NCBI RefSeq assembly: GCF_039994875.1
Contig: NZ_CP121196.1
Coordinates: forward strand, 5,923,866 to 5,987,865
Origin: Telmatobacter sp. DSM 110680
GTDB taxonomy: Bacteria; Acidobacteriota; Terriglobia; Terriglobales; Acidobacteriaceae
Direction: 5' to 3'
DNA length: 64,000 nucleotides
Shown: one piece after another, positions 54,523 through 63,947 of the stretch
Position numbering within the stretch: position 1 is the first letter of the stretch
Layout: every line of letters begins with the position of its first letter
Notes under the pieces: generated by a model
Database searches by the model: none
Told to the model about the DNA's origin: nothing
The model's input: the letters and a program-made list of their open reading frames with translations, nothing else
Made by a program: the position numbers and the translations under genes

Positions 54523-55014
54523 TTACGAGCGCGATACTTCTACGGAGTTTTCACCGACGGCAACATTGAACTTTTTGAGCGGCTTCGGAGGCGGCCCACT
54601 CACATTTGCGCCCGTGTAAGCGTTGTAAACACCACCGTGGCACGCGCAGTGAATACGATCGGCCTGCGGCTCATACTGCACCGTGCAGCCCAGGTGCGTG
54701 CATACCGCCGAGAGCGAAGCCCAGGTTCCATCCGCATGATGAATCAGCATCGCCGGCGAGGTGCCAAACTTGAACATCAGCACCGAACCCGCGGGCAGTT
54801 TCTGCGCGTCCTTGAGCGCCACTTCCTTGACGGCCGTCGCACTTGAGGCCATTTCTTCAGGCGAAGCCAGGTAACGATAAATCGGATAGCCTAGCGCAGC
54901 CGTATAGCAAAGCCCCGCTGCTCCTGCAGCAACCAGAAACGCACGGCGCGTTGATTTCTCGGCATCTTCTGCTGGCCTGATTGCCGGCTTTTCGAGAACG
55001 ATATGAGAGCTCAT
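54523..55014 (-). CDS. Rieske iron-sulfur protein
   Basis: 163 aa from ATG 55014, which overlaps the stop of the upstream gene (ATGA); GGAGCGG precedes it. Twin-arginine motif STRRAFLVAAG, one anchor helix and a Rieske fold with the cluster motifs CTHLGC and CACHGG (two Cys, two His) plus the GPPPKPL loop. Accepts an electron from quinol at cytochrome b and gives it to a c-type heme, here presumably the domain of the CydA-like protein. Confidence 0.94.
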   Translation of the reverse strand: MSSHIVLEKPAIRPAEDAEKSTRRAFLVAAGAAGLCYTAALGYPIYRYLASPEEMASSATAVKEVALKDAQKLPAGSVLMFKFGTSPAMLIHHADGTWASLSAVCTHLGCTVQYEPQADRIHCACHGGVYNAYTGANVSGPPPKPLKKFNVAVGENSVEVSRS

Positions 55015-56126
55015 AGCACCGCTCCTTCCATGGGCTTTTGTGCACGCGCCACAACCGAGATCAACCAGCCAACCACGCCCAGGCCGCCCACGAACAAAAT
55101 CAGAAACAGGCCGACGACACCCCAGTTGGTAACTACGGTCCGGTTCCACACGTCGAACCCCTTTGCCAGCAGCGAAAGATCCCGGACACCATCGCGATAG
55201 ATCACCAGCGTGAGTTCGATCAGCAGCGTCAGGGTTGCGGCAACCCAGCCAAGTAGGTTCGACCCGACGTGGCGGATTCCTGCCAGTGCCGCGACGAGGA
55301 TCGCGACTACGACCAGCGTCATCCAGCCGTATCCTGCAAACGATGCGAAGTGATAGAGCGGATGAGTCGACAAGCCGGCTTTCACTGCATCCGGCTGCAC
55401 GCGAGCCGCCCAGATGCCGACTACCAGGTAAAGAAGGCCGAAGGACGCAGCAATTTTGCCGCCCAGACCGGCGACGAAGTGCTTCTCATCCGCCGTGAAC
55501 GTGCTGCGGCCGGCCAGATAAACGAGCCACAATCCGCCGACAAACAGGCCGCCCGTCATCATCAGGAGCCAGCGCGGCGTGAGAGTTGGGTCGCCTGTGG
55601 GCAGATATGCTCCTAATGCCGATGCGGAGTACATATCGCGCCAAACTTCAGGGCGCAGCATTAGCGTCATGTTGGTGGAAAGCATGCGCGCGACGTAACC
55701 CGACAGCAGCCAGGCCGACAGCCCAATCCACCACGCAGATTTTCCCGCTTCGAGTCGCGCTGTGAACTGATACAGCAGCCAGTAGGTCAGCGTTAGCACC
55801 ACGATGATCGATATCCAGTACACGCCGATCAGTACGCTCGACGTATAGAGCGCGCGGCCGTAAAGCACCTGAGCGAAAAGTAGCGGGGGGACGCCGAGGT
55901 TGATCACGTAGGTCATCACCACGGTCATCCGCTTCGCCAGAGCGCGCGCCGTGACCGAAGCATGCGGCGAATTGCGGAAAAGACTAAGCAGGACAGCGAT
56001 GAGCAGTCCGCCCAGCAGCATTTCCACCGCCACAAAATGCAGCGCCAGCGTCACGATATGCAGCAGCTTGATCAGCCATATCGGGGCGGGCAGAGGAATG
56101 GGATCTACAACGGGAAACGATTGCAT
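55011..56126 (-). CDS. Polytopic membrane protein, bd-type oxidase partner candidate
   Basis: 371 aa with about nine helices. The first helix (IKLLHIVTLALHFVAVEMLLGG) carries His23 and His30 at positions resembling the heme-bearing first helix of CydA-family proteins. Loops contain RPEVWRDMYS and HPLYHFASFAGYG. It is not a CydB by obvious motif. Likely the second membrane subunit (CydA'-like or CydB substitute) of the oxygen reductase; this rests on context and one helix, so it is less secure. First gene of the operon. Confidence 0.7.
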   Translation of the reverse strand: MQSFPVVDPIPLPAPIWLIKLLHIVTLALHFVAVEMLLGGLLIAVLLSLFRNSPHASVTARALAKRMTVVMTYVINLGVPPLLFAQVLYGRALYTSSVLIGVYWISIIVVLTLTYWLLYQFTARLEAGKSAWWIGLSAWLLSGYVARMLSTNMTLMLRPEVWRDMYSASALGAYLPTGDPTLTPRWLLMMTGGLFVGGLWLVYLAGRSTFTADEKHFVAGLGGKIAASFGLLYLVVGIWAARVQPDAVKAGLSTHPLYHFASFAGYGWMTLVVVAILVAALAGIRHVGSNLLGWVAATLTLLIELTLVIYRDGVRDLSLLAKGFDVWNRTVVTNWGVVGLFLILFVGGLGVVGWLISVVARAQKPMEGAVL

Positions 56127-56276
56127 GAGGTCGTTAAAAAGCCCCTTTCACGGTTGGAGCACGGTGCGACATAGATAAAGTGAATCTCGATGTGCCTTTT
56201 TGAACGAACAAGGCTGGCAGATCGAAAAGCATTTTGGACTGTTTTTCTCCAATTTGTTTGAAGAGACAGAATTATC

Positions 56277-56289
56277 CGAGAAGCTCTCG
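56277..56289. promoter_or_regulatory. Possible operator dyad in the Rrf2/oxidase divergent region
   Basis: CGAGA-AGC-TCTCG, a 13-bp dyad in the gap between the Rrf2 gene and the divergent oxidase operon. Short dyads occur by chance, so this is only a candidate site. Confidence 0.25.
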
Positions 56290-56405
56290 TAGGTCTGTGA
56301 CCGTGGATACATTTGCCGGTGACATTCTCAGCTACTCTGCTGTCAACTCGCTGGCAATTGGACTATCGCGGTCCGGATAAACAGCAGCAAAACGAAAGCA
56401 CATTC

Positions 56406-56894
56406 ATGAAACACATTTACCTGAACGACTCTTCACCGACAGGCAATTCGTCGATGCAACTGACGCGCGCAGCCGACTATGCCGTACGCGTAATGGTTCA
56501 CCTTGCAACAATGCCTTCCGAGAGCCGAGTCTTGCTTCCCGCGCTGGCTAAAGCTACCGCGGCGCCGGAGAGTTTTCTCTCCAAGGTGTTGCAGGCTCTC
56601 ACGCGCGCGGAGTTGATCTCTTCGAGGCGGGGAAAGAGAGGTGGCTTCGCCATTCTGGATCGAGGCCGCGCAGCGAACATGCGCGAGGTGATTGAATCCA
56701 TTGACGGTCCAATCTGCCTCAACGTTTGTTTGAACGGTGGCAAGGAGTGCGAGCGTAAGTCCTGGTGCCCCGCTCACCCGGTCTGGGCACGTGCACAGCG
56801 AGCCATGATTGACGTGCTGATGAGCGTGACTGTCTCCAGCATGGCCGCAAATCGCGGTCCTGTTGCTCCATCCGAGTCCCCGAACGGTAGTTGA
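56406..56894 (+). CDS. Rrf2-family regulator with Cys cluster motif
   Basis: 162 aa from ATG 56406, or 146 aa from ATG 56454 (MQLTRAADYAVRVMV, the normal family start). Winged helix QLTRAADYAVRVMVHLATMP then the basic wing SSRRGKRGGFAI. Cysteines CLNVCLNGGKECERKSWC sit where IscR/NsrR carry a [2Fe-2S] or [4Fe-4S] cluster, so redox, iron or NO sensing is expected. Divergent from the bc/bd operon, which it probably regulates. Confidence 0.88.
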   Translation: MKHIYLNDSSPTGNSSMQLTRAADYAVRVMVHLATMPSESRVLLPALAKATAAPESFLSKVLQALTRAELISSRRGKRGGFAILDRGRAANMREVIESIDGPICLNVCLNGGKECERKSWCPAHPVWARAQRAMIDVLMSVTVSSMAANRGPVAPSESPNGS

Positions 56895-57040
56895 AATTCT
56901 GGCTGTGCGGATTTCCTTGCGGAGTAAAAACAGTCTCGTCGGGCCAGTTGAGAAAGCTGTTTGTCTCAGCCCACGCCGATTCTGCCGTGAAATCTTCACG
57001 CCTCTGCAACTTCCTGCATCCAACTTAACGAGGTGTTCGA

Positions 57041-57643
57041 ATGCGCAAAACTTTTGCCTCGCTGCTCTTGCTCGCCGCCATCGTTGCCCTGCCCACTGGC
57101 TGCAAGAATGACGCCATCGACAAAGCCGAATTCAAATCCGCGATCAACAACTCCTTCGCCGGACGCCACGAATGCGTCTGGCCTGAACCAATCAAGCTGC
57201 CTGCGGAGGTAGACACCTCCAAAGACGAGAGAACCCGCGACTACGACACCCTCCTCGATGCCGGCCTGCTCGTCCGCGGAACCGCGGAAAAGAAGCGCTT
57301 TCTCGTCGGCTCCAAACAGGTAAATCAGTACGACCTCTCCGACAAGGGACACTCCGCCTGGACCGCCGATCCCGACCAGCCTGGATATGGCAACTTCTGC
57401 TTCGGCCACTTCAACGTCACCTCAATCGATAACGCTGTCCCCAACGACCCTTCCAACCCGACGCAATACACGGTCAACTACCACTACGAGGTTGAAGGCA
57501 TACCCGGCTGGGCTACCACTCCCGAATCGATGAGGACGTTCCCCAAGATCGCAGCCGACACTTCCATCCAGACAGCGACCGCCACCCTGATCAAAGGCAC
57601 CAACGGTGGCTGGGCAGTCCTCCCTCCGCACCCCGCCCAATAA
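57041..57643 (+). CDS. Putative lipoprotein
   Basis: 200 aa, type II signal peptide with lipobox LPTGC (Cys near residue 21) and GAGGTG upstream of the start. A helix follows (KAEFKSAINNSFAGRHECVW) and a beta-rich C-terminal half. No recognised family. Monocistronic, closed by a large hairpin. Confidence 0.75.
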   Translation: MRKTFASLLLLAAIVALPTGCKNDAIDKAEFKSAINNSFAGRHECVWPEPIKLPAEVDTSKDERTRDYDTLLDAGLLVRGTAEKKRFLVGSKQVNQYDLSDKGHSAWTADPDQPGYGNFCFGHFNVTSIDNAVPNDPSNPTQYTVNYHYEVEGIPGWATTPESMRTFPKIAADTSIQTATATLIKGTNGGWAVLPPHPAQ

Positions 57644-57667
57644 GGCGATCAAACGGTCTCTCTTCCT

Positions 57668-57717
57668 ACGCGTGAAACAGTCGCTCCACCAAAGGGAGGA
57701 GAGACTGTTTCACGCGT
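57668..57717. terminator. Fifteen-base hairpin between lipoprotein and CRTAC genes
   Basis: ACGCGTGAAACAGTC (57668-57682) pairs perfectly with 57703-57717; the inner loop also pairs partly (CTCC/GGAG). No T-tract, so it may act as an mRNA stabiliser or a weak terminator. Confidence 0.6.
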
Positions 57718-57736
57718 CGCCCCGTATACTTGCCCC

Positions 57737-59584
57737 ATGTTTCCGGTGAAGCGCGTGTTCATTTTTCTGGCCCTTCTGGTAGCTGGGCTTTCCCCCAAGT
57801 TGTTTGCACAATCGGCCGATGCATCTGCTCCGACCTCGCAGCAGAAACCCGCCGATGCCGCCTCGACGGCCGACAACACGTCGCCGCACAAGGTCCAGCT
57901 GGACGATAAGAACCGCGTCATAACTGCCGGAGGATTTGTCAAAACGGGTCCCGTCGTCTTCGAAGACATCTCTGAAAAATCCGGCCTCGCCAAGTGGACC
58001 TACAAAATGGGCACTCCTGCCAAGGACTACATCATTGAGACCAAGGGCTCCGGTGTCTGCCTCTTTGATTACGACAACGACGGCTGGCTCGACATCTACC
58101 TCGTCAACGGTTCCACTCTGGAAGCACTCGCCGGCAAAGCCGCTCCTCCCCACGCCGCACTCTTTCACAACAACCACGACGGTACATTCACCGACGTCTC
58201 CGCCAAAGCCGGTGTGCAGAACGACCGCTGGGGCTTTGGTTGTGCGGTGGCCGACTACGACAACGACGGCTACCCCGATCTCTACGTCTCCAACTTCGGC
58301 AAGAACCGCCTCTACCACAACCTCAGAAACGGTACATTCGCTGACGTCGCCGAGCAAGCCAAAGTCACTCTCGGGAACTGGTCAACGGGCGTGACCTGGG
58401 GAGACTACGATGGCGACGGCAAGCCCGATCTCTTCGTCGCCGGATATCTTCACTGGGACTGGGACAACCCTCCGGCCAAGGGCGGCGAAGGCGGATCCAG
58501 CAATTCGTTCTGCACCTTCCGCGGCGAAGCCACCGCCTGCGGTCCGCGTGGGTTGAAGGGTGAGCCGGATCATCTCTTTCACAACAACGGCGACGGCACC
58601 TTTACCGATGTCAGCGAAACGGCGGGCGTCGCCGACAAGCCAGGCTACTATGGCCTTGGCGCCGTCTTCGTCGACATCAACAACGACGGTAAGCCGGATT
58701 TGCTGGTCGGCAATGACTCCACGCCCAACTATCTCTATCTGAACAAAGGTGACGGCACCTTTGAAGACGTGAGCTACGCCTCGGGCTATGCACTTAACGA
58801 AGCGGGTCGCGAGACTGCTTCCATGGGCATTGCTGTTGGCGATTTTGAGAACAACGGCATGCTCGACGTCTTCAACACCACCTTTTCTGACGATTACAAG
58901 CCGCTCTACCGCAATGAGGGCGACGCCAACTTCACTGACATCAGCTATCACATCGGCCTCGGCGAGATTACCGTTCCCTTCCTTAGCTGGGGCGATGCGT
59001 TTTTCGACTACGACAATGACGGCTGGAAAGATCTGATGATGTCCGACGGCCACGTCTACCCGCAGGCCGACAAATACAACTGGGGAACAAGCTGGAAAGA
59101 GCGCCCCATGCTCTTCCACAATCTTCAGGGCAAATCATTTGAGAACGTCCCGGCCGTTGAAGGCAGCGGCCTGGCGGACGTCATCGCCGGACGTGGCATG
59201 GCCGTGGGTGACCTTTTCAACGACGGCAAAATCGATGCGGTTATCAGCGTGATGGATGGCCACCCCGTACTGTTGCGCAACGTAAGTCCCGATCACAATC
59301 ATTGGATTGAATTAAAGTTTATCGGCGGCCCAAAGAGCCCGCGCGATGCAGTCGGCACGACGGTCTATCTAACGGCGAATGGCATGAAGCAACGCGAAGA
59401 CGTGATCAGCGGTGGCAGCTATCTCTCCAACAACGATCCTCGGCCGCACTTCGGACTCGGTCAGGCGACGAAGATCGACGACATCGAGATTCACTGGCCC
59501 AGCGGCAAGGTGGAACACGTCACCGTCCCCGGCATCGACCGCATCGTCACCATCACCGAAGGCGGGGGGAAGTCGGCTCGCTAG
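57737..59584 (+). CDS. CRTAC/ASPIC-UnbV FG-GAP repeat protein (second copy)
   Basis: 615 aa, Sec signal peptide (FIFLALLVAGLSPKLFAQ) rather than the Tat signal of the copy at 10664. FG-GAP calcium loops repeat (DYDNDGWLD, DYDNDGYPD, DYDGDGKPD, DINNDGKPD), a Cys-containing insertion (SFCTFRGEATACGPRG) sits in the middle, and the ASPIC/UnbV domain closes the protein (..PRDAVGTTVYLTANG.., PHFGLGQAT). Its stop overlaps that of the convergent DUF2750 gene. Like its paralogue it lies close to a giant TonB receptor. Confidence 0.9.
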   Translation: MFPVKRVFIFLALLVAGLSPKLFAQSADASAPTSQQKPADAASTADNTSPHKVQLDDKNRVITAGGFVKTGPVVFEDISEKSGLAKWTYKMGTPAKDYIIETKGSGVCLFDYDNDGWLDIYLVNGSTLEALAGKAAPPHAALFHNNHDGTFTDVSAKAGVQNDRWGFGCAVADYDNDGYPDLYVSNFGKNRLYHNLRNGTFADVAEQAKVTLGNWSTGVTWGDYDGDGKPDLFVAGYLHWDWDNPPAKGGEGGSSNSFCTFRGEATACGPRGLKGEPDHLFHNNGDGTFTDVSETAGVADKPGYYGLGAVFVDINNDGKPDLLVGNDSTPNYLYLNKGDGTFEDVSYASGYALNEAGRETASMGIAVGDFENNGMLDVFNTTFSDDYKPLYRNEGDANFTDISYHIGLGEITVPFLSWGDAFFDYDNDGWKDLMMSDGHVYPQADKYNWGTSWKERPMLFHNLQGKSFENVPAVEGSGLADVIAGRGMAVGDLFNDGKIDAVISVMDGHPVLLRNVSPDHNHWIELKFIGGPKSPRDAVGTTVYLTANGMKQREDVISGGSYLSNNDPRPHFGLGQATKIDDIEIHWPSGKVEHVTVPGIDRIVTITEGGGKSAR

Positions 59585-59979
59585 TCGGCCATCTTCGCAC
59601 GCCGGGCGCGAAGATCTTCCGCCACATCTGCCGGGTCCACCTGAGCACACGGCCCATCGCGCAACGGAAAAACCGCGAACTTCATACGCTCCTTCTCCAT
59701 ACGCGGAACCCAAGTATCTAACAACTCGCTGAGCGGAATCTTCTCTGCTTTCGCGTCTGCCCAGTCTCGAACCGCGCACCTTTGCGCATACGACTCATGC
59801 GGCCAGATGGGAAGCAGAGTCGCTCCGTCCTGATCTTCCGCAGACACAAACCCGCCTCGCCCTCGTAGCGTCCACGCTTCACCCCACGCCGCCACCTTGC
59901 GGATGAAGTGTTCATAACGATCGGCCGCATCCAAGTTCAGCGCGGTTCGGAATTCGTCTTCGCTGGGGCTGTAGTTCAT
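59581..59979 (-). CDS. DUF2750-like protein
   Basis: 132 aa, cytosolic, DUF2750 pattern: RYEHFIRKVAAWGEAWTLRG, LPIWPHESYAQRC and WVPRMEKERMKFAVFPL. Function unknown. Convergent overlap of 4 bp with the CRTAC gene (the stop codons share CTAG). Confidence 0.75.
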   Translation of the reverse strand: MNYSPSEDEFRTALNLDAADRYEHFIRKVAAWGEAWTLRGRGGFVSAEDQDGATLLPIWPHESYAQRCAVRDWADAKAEKIPLSELLDTWVPRMEKERMKFAVFPLRDGPCAQVDPADVAEDLRARRAKMAD

Positions 59980-60002
59980 TTTCTCTCGAAATTACCTCTC
60001 GC

Positions 60003-63000
60003 CTAGAACACGATCCGCCCGGTCAGTTCGAGGCTACGCGGCCCAGCGCCCTCGGCCGTCTGCAGTGCCGTGATCGACCCGAATCCCGAGGAATCCACCT
60101 GCATGTTTGGTGGTTCATAGTTGCGATGATTGAACACATTCGCCGCCTCAACGCTGAGTTGCAGCTTCGCCTTTTCGCGTAGTGCCACACTCTTCATCAG
60201 GGACAGAGAAAAGTTTGCGGTGCCGGGCCCAACCACACCGCCCACAGGAGCATTACCGAACCGACCGATGCCGGTCCCATCCGGGTTCTGCAAATTCAAA
60301 TACGGAAACGCCGCAGGGTTCAGCCATTGCGTTGTGGTTCGCTGCGGCGCATACACCGACACGCCCGAAAGCTGATCCGGTCGCGCCTGCCCGACGGTAG
60401 TCAGAATATTGGTATTCGCGGGATCCACCGATTGCTGATACGGCGTGAGGAATGGCCCCGACTGCAGCACCGTGACACCAGCAAGTTCCCAGTCGCCAAG
60501 CACGCCGTTGATGACGCCGCCTGAAGACATCCACCGCTTCCCGCGTCCGAACGGCAAATCGTAAAGCCACGTGGTAAGAAACCGATGCTTGCGGTCATAG
60601 ATCACATTGCCGTAATCGAGTCCGGGATGAAAGCGCGTTGTCAGATAAGTGCCACCAGCAACCGCAAACGCATTTGGCGCAGCACCGCCGGCATCCGACA
60701 GATCCTTCGTCCATGTATAGCTGGAGTCGAATGTCAACCCGTTGCCGCCATGCCTCGAAAACTCGACGGTGCCGCTTGAGTAGTTGCTTTCCGCCAGGTT
60801 CGTCACGCTCTGGATAATGCTCCAGTCCGGATACGGAAGATTGGCGGACGCTGCTGTGTACCCAATGGTGTTCGGCTGAACCTGATTGAGGTCGACCATT
60901 GCCTCGAGATTTGATCCGTGACTTCCGCTATAGGAAAGGCGCATCCCGATCTTGTGTCCGAGATCTTGCTCCAGGGTCAGGTTCCACTGCTGTACGGTTG
61001 GATCCTTGTAGTGAATCGGAAACGCATAATAAAAGCCGGCTGTCCCGGTAGAACTGACCGCGCTTGAATCAAACGGATCCGGAAAACTGAGCACCGGCGT
61101 GACGCCATCTGCCTGGTAGCCCTGGTTGTACGTACCCACGTTGCTCGACGCCACGGCCCATCCCGACACCAGCGAGAATCCAAGTGGAGATTCAATAAAC
61201 CGTCCCCACCCTCCGCGCAGTACGGTCGTATCTTTTCCGTAAGGACGCCACGCAAATCCAATGCGCGGTCCCAGGTCGGTGTGATCTGTGTAACGCAGCA
61301 CAGACGGAATGCCAGCTTGCGCGGCGGTCAGAATTGGCGTAGGCGCAATTGCAGTTTCGAGATCTGGAGACGCATCGGCCAGCGCCTTGGCGTTCGACAC
61401 TACTACCGCGCCGCTCACCTGCGTCGTGCCATCCGTACCCACGCCTGTCCAGTCCGGCATGAACGCCGCTGTATTCTGGTGCGTCTCGCGGAGCGGCGGA
61501 TGCAGTTCGTATCGCAACCCGAGATTCAGCGTCAGATTTGGTGTAACGTGCCAGTCATCCTGCCCATAGAACGCATACGAATAACCCAGGCCGTCCATGG
61601 TTGGATTGTTCGTAGTGCTCACCTCGGTGTAGTCGGGATAGCCGAGAAGAAACGCGGTGTAGGGGTCACCGATGGCTGTTCCGACACTCGACGACCCGTC
61701 GAATACGTACCAACCCGAACGGTAGTTGCCAAAGACGTTATCATCGTGATCGGCCAGCCGCTTGAAGTCCGCGCCGAACTTGAGCGCATGCTTTCCTTTC
61801 GTCCACGTCACGTTGTCGAGCGCCTCGATAATCTGACCGCGCTGCACACCTGGATTGCCTGCGCCGGTCGACATGAATCCGTTGATCAGCACCTGCGGCG
61901 CCTCGGACCATTCCGTATCCGGCTGCGGAACCGCGGTGATCCCGGTCTGCGTCAGTAGCGATGTCGTCGAATAAGACTGCGTCTCCGACGTATGCTGCTC
62001 GTTAAAGCCGGCGCGAAATTCATTCAGCAAGTTCGGCTTGAATACGTAGTTATGTGCAAACGTCAGCCCCTCGTCGATTTCGGGTGTGTTGTAGCCGCCC
62101 TGCAGCGGGCTGCCTGCTTCAGCGCAATAGGTAAACGTGCACTGCGCGGAGGGCGCTGTAATCACCTGCCGGTTCTTATAGGAGAAGCGCGCAAACATCG
62201 ACTGCTTGTCCGAGACATTCTTGTCGAGTCTTACATCGCCCTGGTTTGAGGAGATGGGCGAAGGAAAATTGATCTGATAATTGTTGGCATACGCTGTAGC
62301 TGGTCCGAAATTCGGCATCGGCATCAGAGCGCCCAGCAGACTCCCCGAAATCGCGCTCACCGGCACATGGGCCGGGTCAATCGGAGTTACTCCATCGGGT
62401 TCGTAAATAGCGCTAATCCCCTGCCCTGCCAGGTAATCCGTCAGGTTGCCGTTGCGCATGTCCACGGACGGAACGCTCAGCACGATTGGGGTCTCGCGCG
62501 GCAGTCGCAAGCCTTCATAACTGATAAAGAAAAACCCCGGGCTCTGCTTCGAAAACAGAGGTTTGATGTGTAGAGGTCCACCCAGCGTGCCGCCAAAGTC
62601 GTTCATGATGATCTTTGGCTTCGCCAGCGTAAACGGGTTATTCGCGTTAAAAGCAGTGTTCTCGTGATTCTCAAACAGGCCGCCGTGATAGTGCAGGGTT
62701 CCCGCTTTCGAGACGGTCGTGATGTCGGCTACTCCCGAAAACTCCGCATTGTTATTCGACTCGCTCACCCGTATTTCTTCAATCGAGTTGAACGATGGAA
62801 ACATCTCGTTGACCGGACCCGAATACTCAACGCCGACCGACGAAATACCGTCCACCGTCACGCTTAACAGTGCCGCCGTCGTTCCCAGTACCGCCAGGTT
62901 CCCGCTATCATCCGTTTGCACGCCCGCTTCGGTCGTTAGCGTAGATATCGGGCTTGTCGATCCCGTCGATCGCGAATAGATCGCCACTGGCAGATTCACC

Positions 63001-63464
63001 AGCTCATCCCCGATCTTCGTCTCGGCCAGGTTTGAAACGTCAGTCGTAATCACAGGCACGGAATTGGTGTCGTCGACGACCACCGTCTGAACCTCTCCGC
63101 CGATCCGCATCGTCGCATCTGCACGCCGCGTCTCGCGCGCTGTCAGTTCGATGCCCGACATCGTCTGCGGCTGAAAACCCTGCGCGCTGATCGCAATCTT
63201 GTATAGACCCACATCGATATTCCTGAAAGCGTAGTTGCCACCCGCGTCGGTCGCCTCTGTTCGCGTAGCAGCCGTACCGGCATTGGTGAGCGTCACCTGT
63301 GCTCCCTGGATTGCCGCACCACTCGCGTCATGCACCGTGCCAAGGATCGAACCATATGTGGATTGCGCAATCGTCGCCGTCGACGCAAGCGCGAACAGGC
63401 ACGTAATCAGCAGGAATCGCTGTGCAAGGGCGCGCCAGTTCGGCACGAGGGAGAAAATGGCCAT
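60003..63464 (-). CDS. TonB-dependent receptor, Oar-like (third)
   Basis: 1153 aa from ATG 63464 with AAAGGAA upstream; the frame extends to 63497. Signal peptide (LLITCLFALASTATIAQ), carboxypeptidase-regulatory-like domain (~37-120: SILGTVHDASGAAIQGAQVT), plug (~130-260, with VTVDGISSVGVEYSGPVNEM) and a barrel ending ..LELTGRIVF. The neighbouring DUF2750 and CRTAC genes offer no substrate clue. The receptor is monocistronic. Confidence 0.93.
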   Translation of the reverse strand: MAIFSLVPNWRALAQRFLLITCLFALASTATIAQSTYGSILGTVHDASGAAIQGAQVTLTNAGTAATRTEATDAGGNYAFRNIDVGLYKIAISAQGFQPQTMSGIELTARETRRADATMRIGGEVQTVVVDDTNSVPVITTDVSNLAETKIGDELVNLPVAIYSRSTGSTSPISTLTTEAGVQTDDSGNLAVLGTTAALLSVTVDGISSVGVEYSGPVNEMFPSFNSIEEIRVSESNNNAEFSGVADITTVSKAGTLHYHGGLFENHENTAFNANNPFTLAKPKIIMNDFGGTLGGPLHIKPLFSKQSPGFFFISYEGLRLPRETPIVLSVPSVDMRNGNLTDYLAGQGISAIYEPDGVTPIDPAHVPVSAISGSLLGALMPMPNFGPATAYANNYQINFPSPISSNQGDVRLDKNVSDKQSMFARFSYKNRQVITAPSAQCTFTYCAEAGSPLQGGYNTPEIDEGLTFAHNYVFKPNLLNEFRAGFNEQHTSETQSYSTTSLLTQTGITAVPQPDTEWSEAPQVLINGFMSTGAGNPGVQRGQIIEALDNVTWTKGKHALKFGADFKRLADHDDNVFGNYRSGWYVFDGSSSVGTAIGDPYTAFLLGYPDYTEVSTTNNPTMDGLGYSYAFYGQDDWHVTPNLTLNLGLRYELHPPLRETHQNTAAFMPDWTGVGTDGTTQVSGAVVVSNAKALADASPDLETAIAPTPILTAAQAGIPSVLRYTDHTDLGPRIGFAWRPYGKDTTVLRGGWGRFIESPLGFSLVSGWAVASSNVGTYNQGYQADGVTPVLSFPDPFDSSAVSSTGTAGFYYAFPIHYKDPTVQQWNLTLEQDLGHKIGMRLSYSGSHGSNLEAMVDLNQVQPNTIGYTAASANLPYPDWSIIQSVTNLAESNYSSGTVEFSRHGGNGLTFDSSYTWTKDLSDAGGAAPNAFAVAGGTYLTTRFHPGLDYGNVIYDRKHRFLTTWLYDLPFGRGKRWMSSGGVINGVLGDWELAGVTVLQSGPFLTPYQQSVDPANTNILTTVGQARPDQLSGVSVYAPQRTTTQWLNPAAFPYLNLQNPDGTGIGRFGNAPVGGVVGPGTANFSLSLMKSVALREKAKLQLSVEAANVFNHRNYEPPNMQVDSSGFGSITALQTAEGAGPRSLELTGRIVF

Positions 63465-63947
63465 CAAAATTCCTTTCGACACAAATCCCGCATGCATTTT
63501 GGGCGTCTAACTGCCGGGGATTTACCTATTTAAATGTAAAGCTTGAGCAGCGCTTCGGACCGCGGGTTTCAAAGAAATTTGCAATAGATCGCTATGGGAC
63601 CCGACGCTTGGAAACCAAGCGGCCTCCGCCACAACCGCCGTTCATTATTTCGCCCGTTGTTTTTCGCACGCCGGGAATTCTTCGCTTAAAACAAGGACTA
63701 CTCTCTCCTTGCGAAGGCTTTGCTGCAGCCTCGCAATCGACACGTCCTGCACGGCGGAATGGCGCCGCACGCACTCGGAGATGTTGACGGAGTGCTGATA
63801 GCGCTCCAACAGGTCCTCGGCGCTCTCGGTTCTTCCGCATCGACCTGAATAAGTGAAAGCCGATGGGGAATGAAAAGCCCCAGGTCTCTGGTGCAAGACC
63901 TGGGGCTTCAATGACAGAGGATAAGATTTCTGACGACCTCGTCACTT
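63465..63947. other. Upstream region of the third TonB receptor
   Basis: Holds the receptor promoter region and, at its right end, the terminator at 63875-63908. Open frames at 63592-63945 and 63645-63911 (minus) overlap the terminator and were not accepted as genes. Confidence 0.4.
63875..63908 (-). terminator. Intrinsic terminator of the gene entering from the right
   Basis: AAGCCCCAGGTCT pairs perfectly with AGACCTGGGGCTT around 8 nt, followed on the minus strand by TTTTCATT. It lies 40 bp downstream of the partial CDS at the right edge. Confidence 0.85.

Noticed and set aside
63592..63945. Minus-strand frames near the right edge
   Set aside because: They run through a perfect terminator hairpin, so translation of this stretch is unlikely.
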